A stretch of 64,000 nt of DNA, taken from positions 806,001-870,000 of the forward strand of contig NZ_CACVBO010000001.1 of NCBI RefSeq assembly GCF_902728235.1, read 5' to 3'. The translations under genes were made by a program, and so were the position numbers. The notes under the pieces were generated by a model that was not told the origin of the DNA, made no database searches, and saw nothing but the letters and a program-made list of their open reading frames with translations. Positions 41,473 through 50,211 of the stretch are shown in pieces. The first letter of the stretch is position 1; every line of letters starts with the position of its first letter. The stretch is from Lentimonas sp. CC4 (GTDB lineage: Bacteria; Verrucomicrobiota; Verrucomicrobiia; Opitutales; Coraliomargaritaceae).

Positions 41473-42387
41473 TTAGAATGCGAAATCAAACACGTCACTA
41501 TTCGCGTCTTCTTTCTCTTCTACTTCTTCGGGGGATTTAGTCTCTTCGCTTGGGGCGCTGAGTTGCAATTCTTTGATCTCTTCTTCTAATTCTAGTTTTT
41601 CGTCGCCCTGTTTCTTCACTGTGACACTCGAATCTTCAAGATTTATCTGCTCTAAGCTGTATTTACCTAGCTTTGTTTCAAACGCTTTTGGCGCCTCTTG
41701 CAAAACGACTTCGATTGAAGCGTCCTCATTCGAGCGTAAAATGACAGTCACCACATCATTATAAAGACGCTCTCCGTGAACTAAAGTCACCTCTTCGCCA
41801 GTGCGTTGATCCAGCAAGGTAGCAGACGCAATCTTAGAGGTATTGCCGTCCTTGTCTTTCACACGCTCGATAGTGAAATCAATCAACTTGAACTCGGATT
41901 TCGGCTTCTCTTTGCCAACGCGCGCACGCACCTGGCGTTGCAGTTCTTCATCATAAAGAAGCAACAGGCTTTTAGACGCATCCTTTAGATCATCTTCAAT
42001 GTAGCCTTCTAGCTGGATGCGATACGGTTCACGCTCGATTGCAGCGAGGTAAAGGCCAAATGGGATATCTTTAGTGGGCGGAAGGATCGGAGACTCAAAG
42101 ATGAAGTTTCCATTCTTATCGATCCAAATCTTAGGCGGTGTGAAGACGTCGTAAAGCTCCAGAGGCGACTCCTTCGCCTGCGCTGAAGTCTGAACGGCAT
42201 CCGGCCAAACGCCTGGAACTTCCGTAGAAATCGGCACTGGAATTGGCTCATACAGGCCATCGCCTGGCTGACCAACCTGCGGCGTAGCCGAAGGGAGCTC
42301 TCCAGATTTCATAACGTAAAACCCAACACCCGCGAGGAGTGCCAATATCGCCACTGCAAGGAGCAGTTTATCGTATATTTTATTCAT
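41473..42387 (-). CDS. PilP-like periplasmic linker protein, Amuc_1099-like position
   Basis: The 304-residue protein has one N-terminal membrane segment (LLLAVAILALLAGVGFYVM). A proline-rich periplasmic part follows, then a beta-rich region, and a C-terminal coil rich in Glu and Lys (KLELEEEIKELQLSAPSEE). In pilus systems the PilP position links the PilN/PilO inner-membrane pair to the secretin. The assignment rests on position between the PilO-like gene and the secretin; no clear PilP motif is seen. Gap to the secretin start is 43 bases. Confidence 0.65.
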   Translation of the reverse strand: MNKIYDKLLLAVAILALLAGVGFYVMKSGELPSATPQVGQPGDGLYEPIPVPISTEVPGVWPDAVQTSAQAKESPLELYDVFTPPKIWIDKNGNFIFESPILPPTKDIPFGLYLAAIEREPYRIQLEGYIEDDLKDASKSLLLLYDEELQRQVRARVGKEKPKSEFKLIDFTIERVKDKDGNTSKIASATLLDQRTGEEVTLVHGERLYNDVVTVILRSNEDASIEVVLQEAPKAFETKLGKYSLEQINLEDSSVTVKKQGDEKLELEEEIKELQLSAPSEETKSPEEVEEKEDANSDVFDFAF

Positions 42388-42393
42388 GTGCGA

Positions 42394-43374
42394 TTAGTTT
42401 GAGTTCTCCTCGGAATTAGAGGGCAGGATGATTTCGATAAATTCAAGAGTCACGGTAAAGCTAGATTCCGTGTCAGAAATAACAGGGGTTTTGTTTGCTG
42501 CCGACTTGGTTTCGGCTGGCTTGTCAGCACTCGAAGAAGCGCCACCAAAGACACTGAAAATGTCGTCGATATTACTGGCCGCCTTCTTGCCCTTCTTCTT
42601 TGCGCCTGCGGCACTCACAGTCGGGCGATCGACTTCGACACTGCGCACAACGAGTGGCAATTCGAACTCTGCCAGCTTATTCAAAAACTTGCGTAACGAC
42701 GGGGTATACCCAGTAAAAGTGACACGAAACGCGAGCGTATCAATGGCGCCAGGGACGCGAGCCGAAATGGCTGGATTAATCTTAAACCCACCATCTGCAG
42801 TTGCTGATTGCTCCAATACTTCACGTTCCACTACTTGAATTCCAGCAGGGTCAGACTTAATAAGCTGATCTAAAATATAACGTAGGATCTGACGCTGCTT
42901 ATCCAACTGCGGAATAATAGCTGCATCATCTGAGATTTTCGTCTCAGATGCGTATTTCTCAAAGCCAAATGCAAAACCATTCGGCACTACAATCTCAGCC
43001 TTTACGCCATCCGAATTCTTATGATTCGCAACCCGTCTCCGGTGACTTGACATATACCGTTGCAAGCCAGCCATCACACGCGTGCCATCACTGGAAACCG
43101 TGAGACGTGAGCCACGTTGCAAGTCATCTCGCATACTTTGCAGCTTGGCATTTAACTCTTCTGCATTTTTCTGCGCGGCTTGCACATTTTCCGAAGTCGG
43201 AGCAGGAGTCGCATATAATAGACCTTTGATTTGGCTATCTGCACTCTCTACTTGCCGCTTCGACGTAGCTAACTTGCCGGACTCCATCACCACCAGCGCA
43301 GTGCCACCCACAAAAGCGAGCACACCAACAGCACAGAGGATGCAGAATACGGGATTTTTCTTAAATAAACCCAT
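42394..43374 (-). CDS. PilO-like protein, Amuc_1100-like
   Basis: The 326-residue protein has one membrane segment (FCILCAVGVLAFVGGTALVVM), a coiled coil (about 35-85), then a ferredoxin-like region (LAFRVTFTGYTPSLRKFLN). A Lys/Ala/Ser-rich linker and a final beta strand (SSFTVTLEFIEIILP) complete it. This is the layout of PilO-type proteins and of Akkermansia Amuc_1100. The similarity is in architecture and gene order; sequence identity is likely low. It is co-directional with the PilM/N fusion, 5 bases away. Confidence 0.75.
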   Translation of the reverse strand: MGLFKKNPVFCILCAVGVLAFVGGTALVVMESGKLATSKRQVESADSQIKGLLYATPAPTSENVQAAQKNAEELNAKLQSMRDDLQRGSRLTVSSDGTRVMAGLQRYMSSHRRRVANHKNSDGVKAEIVVPNGFAFGFEKYASETKISDDAAIIPQLDKQRQILRYILDQLIKSDPAGIQVVEREVLEQSATADGGFKINPAISARVPGAIDTLAFRVTFTGYTPSLRKFLNKLAEFELPLVVRSVEVDRPTVSAAGAKKKGKKAASNIDDIFSVFGGASSSADKPAETKSAANKTPVISDTESSFTVTLEFIEIILPSNSEENSN

Positions 43375-43379
43375 AGGAA

Positions 43380-45050
43380 TTATAGTGGTTTAGCCGCATC
43401 CACGACCAAGTTAATAGTGAAAGGGAGAACATTGAGGCCTTCATCTTGCAACTTCGTCCATGTAACGACAGGCGAATGAGAGGACACAATAAATTCAGAA
43501 TCTTCGAAGCTAGAACGCAGTTTTTTCAGCTGCTCAGTTAATGCATCCACATCGACGTCCTCTACACCATTTGCAGAATCACGCACCAGTAACTGCCCTT
43601 CGACAACGACTTCATAAGAGGACTGACCATCGGCTGCCGCTTCACGCAGGACGTTCAGCTTATCCAACCAAACGTCTTCTGCGAGGTGCAGGCTCCCTTG
43701 CAACTCAGCGAAAAACTTAATCCAATTCGATTTCGAATTCACTAAACCTTCGACACGTTGAATCGCTTGACTGGTCGCCTCCGCTTGTTCTTGGAATTTG
43801 CGAATTTGAGCTTGGCTCGACTGTAACGGCTGAAGTTCCGCCTGAATCGTCTGCACTTGATCCGAATACGCAGCATTCGCATTCATATATGCGACAAGGA
43901 CTGGGAACGGCGCCAATGCAAGACAGGCCGCAGCTAAGAGAATAAATGGCTTCTTCCGAGAGAATGCCATCGCAGACTGAATCGCTTCCGGCAGCAAATT
44001 CACACCCGCAGCATTCGGAATCATATCGCGACACGCTTCACCGATGATCTCACTCGTTTGCAAGCGTAGCACTTCCATCTCAGTATCAATCGAACCATCC
44101 AAGGTCACGTTTTGAAGTGGATCAAAGAACTCAACCTCGACTTTTTGAGTTGTCGAGAGTTGTTCCGCCAATCCCTTCAGGAGCGAACCACGTCCATTCA
44201 GCAAAATACGCTTTGGAGCAGCGCCACCCTTCTGGCGGCGGTAGTTCACGATCGAACGTGTAATTTCTTGGCTCATGCGGCGCATGAACGACTCAGAGCA
44301 GGATGTCAGCAGTTTCGCACCTGAATCATCCGCAGAGTAACCATTATCCTCAGCAAAGAACTTATGCTTCACCGCCTCAGCTTGTGCAAATGGCTTACCG
44401 AGACTATCAGCAATGTTTTGCGTGAGTGAATTACCACCCAACTGAATGTTACGCACAAAGAAACCATCCGGATTGCGAAAAAGTAGATTCGTCGAACGCG
44501 CGCCGATGTTGATCAGTAACACATCGTCATCCAACTCGGGGTAGGCGAATTGCAGCGTATTGTAGTCGAGCACCGTCGCAGCACTAATGCTATCGACTGT
44601 AAATCCGGCCGCAGAGACGTAGCCACAAAACTCATCCACCATGCTGGACTTAGCCGCAATGAAAAGCACCTCCGTCTCCACGCCGTCATCGCCGACGACT
44701 TGGCTATCCCATACCACTTCATGTAGCGGATATGGAATGTTTTGCTGCGCCTCAAATGCGATGATCTGCGCACGTTTCGCTTCTTCAATATGCGGAATAC
44801 GGATCGTCTTAGTAAGGATCTGATTGCCAGGAACAATCAACGTCGCCTTACCGGAAAGCTTATGAGTATGAGCAAGGGCCTTAAGCGCCTCTCCAATACT
44901 CGGTAAGATCGCGTCTTCATTTGACAAGTCGTATTGGAGGTCTTCCGTAACCAACTTGTCGACCTGAAGACTCCCACCATGCGATGAGATAACGGCAGCA
45001 GTCACTCGACTGGCACCACAATTTATAATTAACCGTTTAGAACTACTCAT
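43380..45050 (-). CDS. PilM-PilN fusion protein (actin-like ATPase plus membrane linker), Amuc_1101-like
   Basis: Residues 1-345 form an actin-like PilM domain (LIINCGASRVTAAVISSHGG; LLINIGARSTNLLF; ILLNGRGSLLKGLAEQL). A membrane segment lies at about 370-392 (PFILLAAACLALAPFPVLVAY), followed by a periplasmic coiled coil and a PilN-like domain to residue 556. In most pilus systems PilM and PilN are separate and interact through the PilN N-terminus; here they are one chain. The protein heads the four-gene operon. A promoter candidate is about 240 bases upstream. Confidence 0.87.
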   Translation of the reverse strand: MSSSKRLIINCGASRVTAAVISSHGGSLQVDKLVTEDLQYDLSNEDAILPSIGEALKALAHTHKLSGKATLIVPGNQILTKTIRIPHIEEAKRAQIIAFEAQQNIPYPLHEVVWDSQVVGDDGVETEVLFIAAKSSMVDEFCGYVSAAGFTVDSISAATVLDYNTLQFAYPELDDDVLLINIGARSTNLLFRNPDGFFVRNIQLGGNSLTQNIADSLGKPFAQAEAVKHKFFAEDNGYSADDSGAKLLTSCSESFMRRMSQEITRSIVNYRRQKGGAAPKRILLNGRGSLLKGLAEQLSTTQKVEVEFFDPLQNVTLDGSIDTEMEVLRLQTSEIIGEACRDMIPNAAGVNLLPEAIQSAMAFSRKKPFILLAAACLALAPFPVLVAYMNANAAYSDQVQTIQAELQPLQSSQAQIRKFQEQAEATSQAIQRVEGLVNSKSNWIKFFAELQGSLHLAEDVWLDKLNVLREAAADGQSSYEVVVEGQLLVRDSANGVEDVDVDALTEQLKKLRSSFEDSEFIVSSHSPVVTWTKLQDEGLNVLPFTINLVVDAAKPL

Positions 45051-45206
45051 GTATAAAAATTAGATGCGTATGAAAGCTCGAAGTAACTGAACTCCAGTCA
45101 ATCCTGCCCTCATCTCCACACACGCAGTAGCTACTGATGACGAGACCAGAAACAGACAGAATGGGGTGAAGTATTTTGACATTTACAGCTTGGGGACAGA
45201 CTGAAG

Positions 45207-45226
45207 TGTCGCGTAGAGGCGCGACA
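45207..45226. repeat. 7-bp inverted repeat in the pil operon leader
   Basis: TGTCGCG pairs with CGCGACA around a 6-base spacer (TAGAGG). It lies in the 240-base untranslated leader and could fold in the RNA or be an operator. The rest of the 387-base gap between 45051 and 45437 shows only the promoter candidate at 45292-45320. Confidence 0.4.
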
Positions 45227-45291
45227 GAAGCTATAGTGGTTATGTAGTGTTTTGGCGCATAGCAATCACTTTCTCAGTGAAAAGTTGCCGT

Positions 45292-45320
45292 TTTAATGCA
45301 CTTTTCTCTCTCTCAGTCAA
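45292..45320 (-). promoter_or_regulatory. Candidate sigma-70 promoter for the pil operon
   Basis: On the minus strand TTGACT (-35) is followed after 17 bases by ATTAAA (-10, weak match). It would give a leader of about 240 bases before the PilM-PilN start. Confidence 0.35.
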
Positions 45321-45437
45321 ATCAGTGCCACTTTAAACATTTTTTATACAAATATCAGCATCATAGGTGCCCGCCATTCGTAGCGATCATCCCGATTACA
45401 CTTGCGCCAAACCAAGCCTTAAGAATCGTAAGCACTT

Positions 45438-45944
45438 ATGACCACGCCACTTCCTTTTAAAATAAGCGCACTCATCTTCATCCGTAACGCAAAAGGCGAA
45501 CATCTCCTGATACAGCGATTAAAATCTCCTAATAAAGGCTGCTGGAGCCCCATTGGCGGCAAGCTCGACATGGCTACTGGCGAATCTCCTTACGAATGCG
45601 CCCGCCGTGAAGCACACGAAGAAGTCGGCCTCGAGCTTTCCGACACCGACCTGCACTGCTTCGGCTACGTCTCCGAAAAAAGCTACGAAGGCGCAGGCCA
45701 TTGGCTGATGTTTCTCTTCGATTGCCGCATTTCGACTGACAGCCTGCCCTGCGCAATCGATGAAGGACACTTTGAATTCTTCAGCCGCGATGCGATTGAC
45801 CAACTGAAGATTCCCGAAACCGACCACACCTTGATCTGGCCCTATTTTGACAAATACCACGAAAGCTTCATCGGCCTACGAGCCAACTGTGATCCAGAGG
45901 GTAAACTAACTGTAATTGAAGAGCTACAACTCCCTCAAGACTAA
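45438..45944 (+). CDS. NUDIX hydrolase
   Basis: The 168-residue protein has a Nudix box in the stretch GGKLDMATGESPYECARREA followed by HEEVGLEL, giving GxnEx7REUxEExGU with a slightly longer first spacer. Such enzymes cleave nucleoside diphosphates linked to another group. The substrate is not predictable. The front IFIRNAKGEHLLIQR resembles NUDIX proteins acting on nucleotides or sugars. It converges with recF, with a 4-base overlap at the 3' ends. Confidence 0.87.
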   Translation: MTTPLPFKISALIFIRNAKGEHLLIQRLKSPNKGCWSPIGGKLDMATGESPYECARREAHEEVGLELSDTDLHCFGYVSEKSYEGAGHWLMFLFDCRISTDSLPCAIDEGHFEFFSRDAIDQLKIPETDHTLIWPYFDKYHESFIGLRANCDPEGKLTVIEELQLPQD

Positions 45945-47011
45945 CGAGTAAATTGCCCATTCGTCACTTTCCAGATCGCCCATTCTGAACTCGCTTCTGG
46001 CAACTCTGTGCCAGTCGCGATGATCTGAAGCTCGGGCGGACAGGCACGCCAAAACCCGGCCTTACGATACGGGTCGAGCTCGCCCAACACATCGTCGGCC
46101 AACAAAACAGGAGTCAGCCCGAGGCGCTCCTGAAAGATCCGTGCCTGCGCGATACGCAGCGCGACACAAAGCCCACGCTGCTGACCGTCAGAGGCATACT
46201 CTTTCGCGCCACCAATGCTTAAAGAGAGATTGAAGTCATCACGGTGTGGCCCCTTCTGCGTCGAGCCCATGATCTCATCGCGCTTGCGACCATCGTGCAG
46301 CATTCGGCTCACCGATTCCACATCGGGGCACGCGGCATTGACCTTAAACTCTAACTCGGGCCCTTCATCCAACTCAGCAATATCTGCATACACCGCAATC
46401 AACACTTCGCGCAAACGCTGCATCTCGGCACGACGCTTAGTCGAGACAGCGACCGCATGCGGTGCAATCTCAGCCTCAAACGCCGACAACTCCGCGGCAC
46501 TCCCCCCCTTCTTCAGCAGTCGATTGCGCTCCGCCACGCCACGATGATAGTTCCGCAGCGCATGATAATAGCTCGGATCAATCGCTGAAAGAGTCAGATC
46601 CACAAAACGCCTACGCTCCGCAGGTGAACCACGCAGTAACATCAAATCGCCCGAGCTTAATGGCACCACAGGGAACCGCCCAATGAAGTCCCCCAACCGC
46701 GAAACACGCTCGCCATCGATCTTCACACTGCGCCCCGACTTGCCAGCATGTAGCTCCAGCTCCGTTCGGCCTTCAACATCGTGCTCGATTTCATACACCG
46801 CAGCAAACGAACCATCACAGCCCTGCCGCGGCAATGCCGACATACTCTGTGTTCGAAACGAGCGCAGCGCGGTCACCAGCCCAAGTGCCTCTAGCAAATT
46901 CGATTTCCCCTGCCCGTTCGCACCGAGCAGAAAGGTGCGGTTCGCCGATAGATCCAGCTCCGCAAACTCAACATTACGAAAATCCTGCACACGGAGATTT
47001 AGAAAACGCAT
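45941..47011 (-). CDS. recF: DNA replication and repair protein RecF
   Basis: The 356-residue SMC-like ATPase helps load RecA at gaps. The N-terminal MRFLNLRVQDFRNVEFAELD and Walker A GANGQGKSN (30-38) are present, along with the signature SSGDLMLLRGSPAERRRFVD and a Walker B-like VLLADDVLGELD. It follows the cysteine desulfurase with a short gap. It is not near dnaA or dnaN, so it is not in the classical origin cluster. Confidence 0.93.
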   Translation of the reverse strand: MRFLNLRVQDFRNVEFAELDLSANRTFLLGANGQGKSNLLEALGLVTALRSFRTQSMSALPRQGCDGSFAAVYEIEHDVEGRTELELHAGKSGRSVKIDGERVSRLGDFIGRFPVVPLSSGDLMLLRGSPAERRRFVDLTLSAIDPSYYHALRNYHRGVAERNRLLKKGGSAAELSAFEAEIAPHAVAVSTKRRAEMQRLREVLIAVYADIAELDEGPELEFKVNAACPDVESVSRMLHDGRKRDEIMGSTQKGPHRDDFNLSLSIGGAKEYASDGQQRGLCVALRIAQARIFQERLGLTPVLLADDVLGELDPYRKAGFWRACPPELQIIATGTELPEASSEWAIWKVTNGQFTR

Positions 47012-47026
47012 AACAACCGTATCCTG

Positions 47027-48172
47027 TTAAATCGAAATCACCGTCGATGGTGAACGATCCGCCTCTGACCGAAGCGTCGCGTAGCATTCGACGATCGCCA
47101 CGGCCAACGCCCGCCAATCCTCCACGCTTGTCGTCCATCCAGAACTGACGCGTAGCACTCGGCGCATCACATCTGCCTCCAGCCCCATCGCCGCAAGCAC
47201 TGGCGACGCCCCCTGCTTGCCCGTCGAACACGCCGAACCAGCTGAGACTAAAAAGCCGCGCCTCTCCAACGCACGTATCCAGCGCACACTGGCAAACTCA
47301 GGCAAGATCAACAGCGCCGTATTCCACAAGCGCTCCACCTCAAGCCCGACCACCTCAACCGATGGCATCACCTGACTGAGTTCCTCGAGAAAGATGTCCC
47401 GCCCCTCAGCGGAGCCATGCTCCACCTCCTCCAAAGCAGCGACCATTGCTAAGACGCCAGCCACATCCTCTGTGCCCGCACGATGCCCAGACTCCTGCGC
47501 ACCGCCGAGCAGCGACGTAAAACCCGCATTCGCCTCTGGCAGCAAAACCAGCCCGACACCTCGCGGCCCACCAAATTTATGTGCGCACCCCGTCACAAAA
47601 TCACCAGCGCCCAAGCCCGACAGCGGCAACTTACCGATCCATTGCGACGCATCACAATGAGCCTGCACCCCTTGCGCGCGACATTCCTCTGCGATGCGCT
47701 GCCAGTCATTTAAAATCCCAGTCTCATTATTCGCCGCCATAACTGACAAAGCCATGACCTTGCCTTGATTGAGCAATTCCTGCAGCGCCGCGAGATCCAC
47801 TGCACCGTGCACATCGAGCATCAACCAATCCACACGCTCGCCAAAGGTCTGCTTCGCCGCCTCCACCACACTCGGATGCTCCGTCGGACTCACCGCGACC
47901 CGCGCATCCGCAGGCAACGTCGCCGCCCAATGCGCAAATACAGCATTGTTCCCCTCAGTTGCACCGGAGTTGAACACCACACGCTCGGGAGCCACTTCAA
48001 ATAACTCCGCAACACGCGCACGCGCTGCATTTAAATGTGCATGCACCCGAGCCGCCGCACGATAGGGACTCGACGGATTCAACCAAAGGTCATCTGTAGC
48101 CGCTAACCACGCCGCACGCGCCTCAGGCCGCAATGGTGAGGTCGCATTATAATCAAAAAAGCAGCACTCCAT
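47027..48172 (-). CDS. Cysteine desulfurase (NifS/IscS-type)
   Basis: The 381-residue PLP enzyme removes sulfur from cysteine for Fe-S clusters or thiolation. The PLP lysine is in GCAHKFGGPRGVGLV and the active-site loop Cys in SAGSACSTGKQGASPV; the start FFDYNATSPLRPEAR is family-like. ATG at 48172 is preferred over a GTG 9 bases before. There is no iscU or other cluster-assembly gene next to it, so the sulfur acceptor is unclear. Confidence 0.88.
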   Translation of the reverse strand: MECCFFDYNATSPLRPEARAAWLAATDDLWLNPSSPYRAAARVHAHLNAARARVAELFEVAPERVVFNSGATEGNNAVFAHWAATLPADARVAVSPTEHPSVVEAAKQTFGERVDWLMLDVHGAVDLAALQELLNQGKVMALSVMAANNETGILNDWQRIAEECRAQGVQAHCDASQWIGKLPLSGLGAGDFVTGCAHKFGGPRGVGLVLLPEANAGFTSLLGGAQESGHRAGTEDVAGVLAMVAALEEVEHGSAEGRDIFLEELSQVMPSVEVVGLEVERLWNTALLILPEFASVRWIRALERRGFLVSAGSACSTGKQGASPVLAAMGLEADVMRRVLRVSSGWTTSVEDWRALAVAIVECYATLRSEADRSPSTVISI

Positions 48173-48218
48173 ATCTAACACTTAAAGACCAACCTGCCGC
48201 ATACGTCAAAGACACGCA

Positions 48219-48995
48219 TTACGGGATACGAAGATCCTGCCCGACCTTCAGCGCATTCTCACTCGAGAGACGGTCGCGATTTGCCTGATAAATATCGATC
48301 CAACGCGACGGCGTGCCATACACCTTGCGACTAATACCGCTGAGCGAATCGCCGGACTGCACCGTATAGCTACGTGGCGCGCTCGCCGGATCGGGAGCCG
48401 GCGCCGTCGCTTGCGGCTGCACCGGCTGTCGAGTCTGCTGGAGCGACTGCGTCACCGTTGTCTGCGCAGTCGGCACACGTCGTGCACCACCCACGACATT
48501 TTCCAACTGCTGCACGCGCTTTTCAGCAGCCACTAAATCACGCTTCAAACTATCGTTCTCGACCTTCAAACTCTTCACGAGCTCCATCAAATCAATCCGA
48601 TCGAGATCCCCCTGATACGGCTGAGCAGGCAATTGCCGTGCAAATTCCTTCTGTGCGGTTTCGATCAATTGACGCACCTGCGTCGCTTGTGGTGCCTGTG
48701 GTTTAAACTGTAAGTAGCGCTCGAAATGGTAAATCGCACGCACTGGATCTTTCATCGAATGCAAATAGATATAGCCGGCCTCGAAATGAGACTCTGGCGC
48801 ATCACGCCGCGCATCAATCACACGCAGAAAAGCACTCAACGCATCTTCCGTGCGACCTTGCCCCTGATACCCCTTGGCTAACTGATACTGTTTCTCATCC
48901 GTCTCGCCCACCACTTCAACGCCACTAGGCGTGCAGGCAGAAACGAGGAGCAAAGCGAATAATGATGCAACTAGAGCAAATCGAGGCAGGAACAT
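48219..48995 (-). CDS. LysM-domain lipoprotein with TPR region
   Basis: The 258-residue protein has a lipoprotein signal ending in LLLVSAC. TPR-like helices (residues 35-120, for example AGYIYLHSMKDPVRAIYHFE), a coiled coil (VKSLKVENDSLKRDLVAAEK) and a Gln/Pro/Ala-rich linker follow. A C-terminal LysM domain (SYTVQSGDSLSGISRKVYGT) binds peptidoglycan. It would tether the outer membrane to the wall or act in division; the exact role is unknown. The ATG at 48995 starts the signal peptide. It is followed by the desulfurase gene after about 47 bases. Confidence 0.87.
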   Translation of the reverse strand: MFLPRFALVASLFALLLVSACTPSGVEVVGETDEKQYQLAKGYQGQGRTEDALSAFLRVIDARRDAPESHFEAGYIYLHSMKDPVRAIYHFERYLQFKPQAPQATQVRQLIETAQKEFARQLPAQPYQGDLDRIDLMELVKSLKVENDSLKRDLVAAEKRVQQLENVVGGARRVPTAQTTVTQSLQQTRQPVQPQATAPAPDPASAPRSYTVQSGDSLSGISRKVYGTPSRWIDIYQANRDRLSSENALKVGQDLRIP

Positions 48996-49076
48996 GATGC
49001 AGAGACGTTTAGCAGTGATCCGCCCCCCTGCAACAAACAAGTCACAGCAACTCGACTTTCCCACTGCCCACTCCAT

Positions 49077-50057
49077 CTAAGGCTTGAGCAAGACCTTGCC
49101 CAAGCGTGGCTGCTTATCGTGCTTCAAAGCGTCAGCGAATTGCTCAAACGAATACGTTTCCTCAATTGGCAGCTTCACAGTGCCATCGCGCATCATAGCA
49201 TACACCGCACTCATTACCTCATCGCGGCCTTCAGCTCCCAGCTTCTTGCACCACTTATCCCACCAGAATCCGATCAAGCGCACATCATTAAAAATAAGGA
49301 AACGAGTCGGAAAACGAACGAGGTCGCCCACCATACCGCCAAAAGTCACATGCGTGCCGCCTTCGCCCAACGCCTTGATTTGATCACTCGCACTCGCACC
49401 GCCGATAGAGTTTAGTGCCAACTGGATCGGCTCTCCGCCAGTCAACTCCTTCACCTGCTTCGGCCAACCACTGCCTTCAACGACGACATGGTCGGCGCCC
49501 ATTGCCTTCAACGGTTCAACCAGCTCCTCACGGCGCACCTGACTAATAGTCTTAAAGCCCATCGCCTTCGCCATCTGAATCACACTCAACCCCACAGCGG
49601 AATTACCTGCATTTTGCACCACCCAACTGCCTGGAGCCAGATCCACGATCTTCTTCAGCAAGCAATATGCTGTCGGTGGGTTAATAAAAGAAATCGCCGC
49701 CTGCTCAACAGGCACATCATTCGGCACCATTTGCAAGTCCGCCACAGGGATGCAGGCCGTTTCTTGCCAAGCACCCTCTTCGGGAAAGCGAACACGCGCC
49801 CCCACTTCCACACTCGACACGTCTTGCCCCAGCGCATCAATCACGCCAACACCCTCACGCCCAGCGACTGCAGGCAACTCACGCAAACGTCCGTAGCTAC
49901 CGCCGATCATACCATAATCCGACGGGTTAATCGTCGCCGCTAACAAACGCACCCGAACTTCACCCGCAGCAGGCTCCTGTTGCTCGACCTCTTCCAGTCG
50001 TAATACCTCTAGAGGTTTTCCAAACTCATGGTGACAAATCGCTTTTTGTAGTGTCAT
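49077..50057 (-). CDS. MDR-family reductase, trans-2-enoyl thioester reductase-like
   Basis: The 326-residue protein is a zinc-less medium-chain dehydrogenase/reductase. It starts MTLQKAICHHEFGKPLEVLR and shows ATINPSDYGMIGG and the cofactor loop SWVVQNAGNSAVGLSVIQMA. These match mitochondrial MECR/ETR-type enoyl reductases, which use NADPH to reduce enoyl-CoA or enoyl-ACP. A quinone oxidoreductase function is the alternative. ATG at 50057 is preferred; an upstream start adds 12 Trp/Cys-rich residues. It has no fatty-acid synthesis genes next to it. Confidence 0.8.
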   Translation of the reverse strand: MTLQKAICHHEFGKPLEVLRLEEVEQQEPAAGEVRVRLLAATINPSDYGMIGGSYGRLRELPAVAGREGVGVIDALGQDVSSVEVGARVRFPEEGAWQETACIPVADLQMVPNDVPVEQAAISFINPPTAYCLLKKIVDLAPGSWVVQNAGNSAVGLSVIQMAKAMGFKTISQVRREELVEPLKAMGADHVVVEGSGWPKQVKELTGGEPIQLALNSIGGASASDQIKALGEGGTHVTFGGMVGDLVRFPTRFLIFNDVRLIGFWWDKWCKKLGAEGRDEVMSAVYAMMRDGTVKLPIEETYSFEQFADALKHDKQPRLGKVLLKP

Positions 50058-50149
50058 AGCCCAACAACATGCCCAAAACCAACACACGCGCAAAGATTTT
50101 TAACAAATTCAACCTGCATAATTAGCATCCGTAGTTGCCACTATCAGTA

Positions 50150-50211
50150 ACAAACTCTTTCACTTTTCAGACTATTTTCTTAATTCTCCATTCCTAATTC
50201 CTAATTCTCCT
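50150..50211. repeat. Word-like low-complexity spacer before the M3 peptidase
   Basis: TCCTAATTCCTAATTCTCCT and related short words fill the leader. This is the same style of spacer as at 10.2, 22.6 and 58.2 kb. No Shine-Dalgarno sequence is visible. Confidence 0.5.

Noticed and set aside
45174-45205. Plus-strand TTGACA as promoter of the NUDIX gene
   Set aside because: No acceptable -10 box follows at 16-18 bases and the gene starts over 250 bases away.
45050-45320. Riboswitch in the pil operon leader
   Set aside because: No c-di-GMP or other riboswitch core was recognised; only a small inverted repeat is visible.
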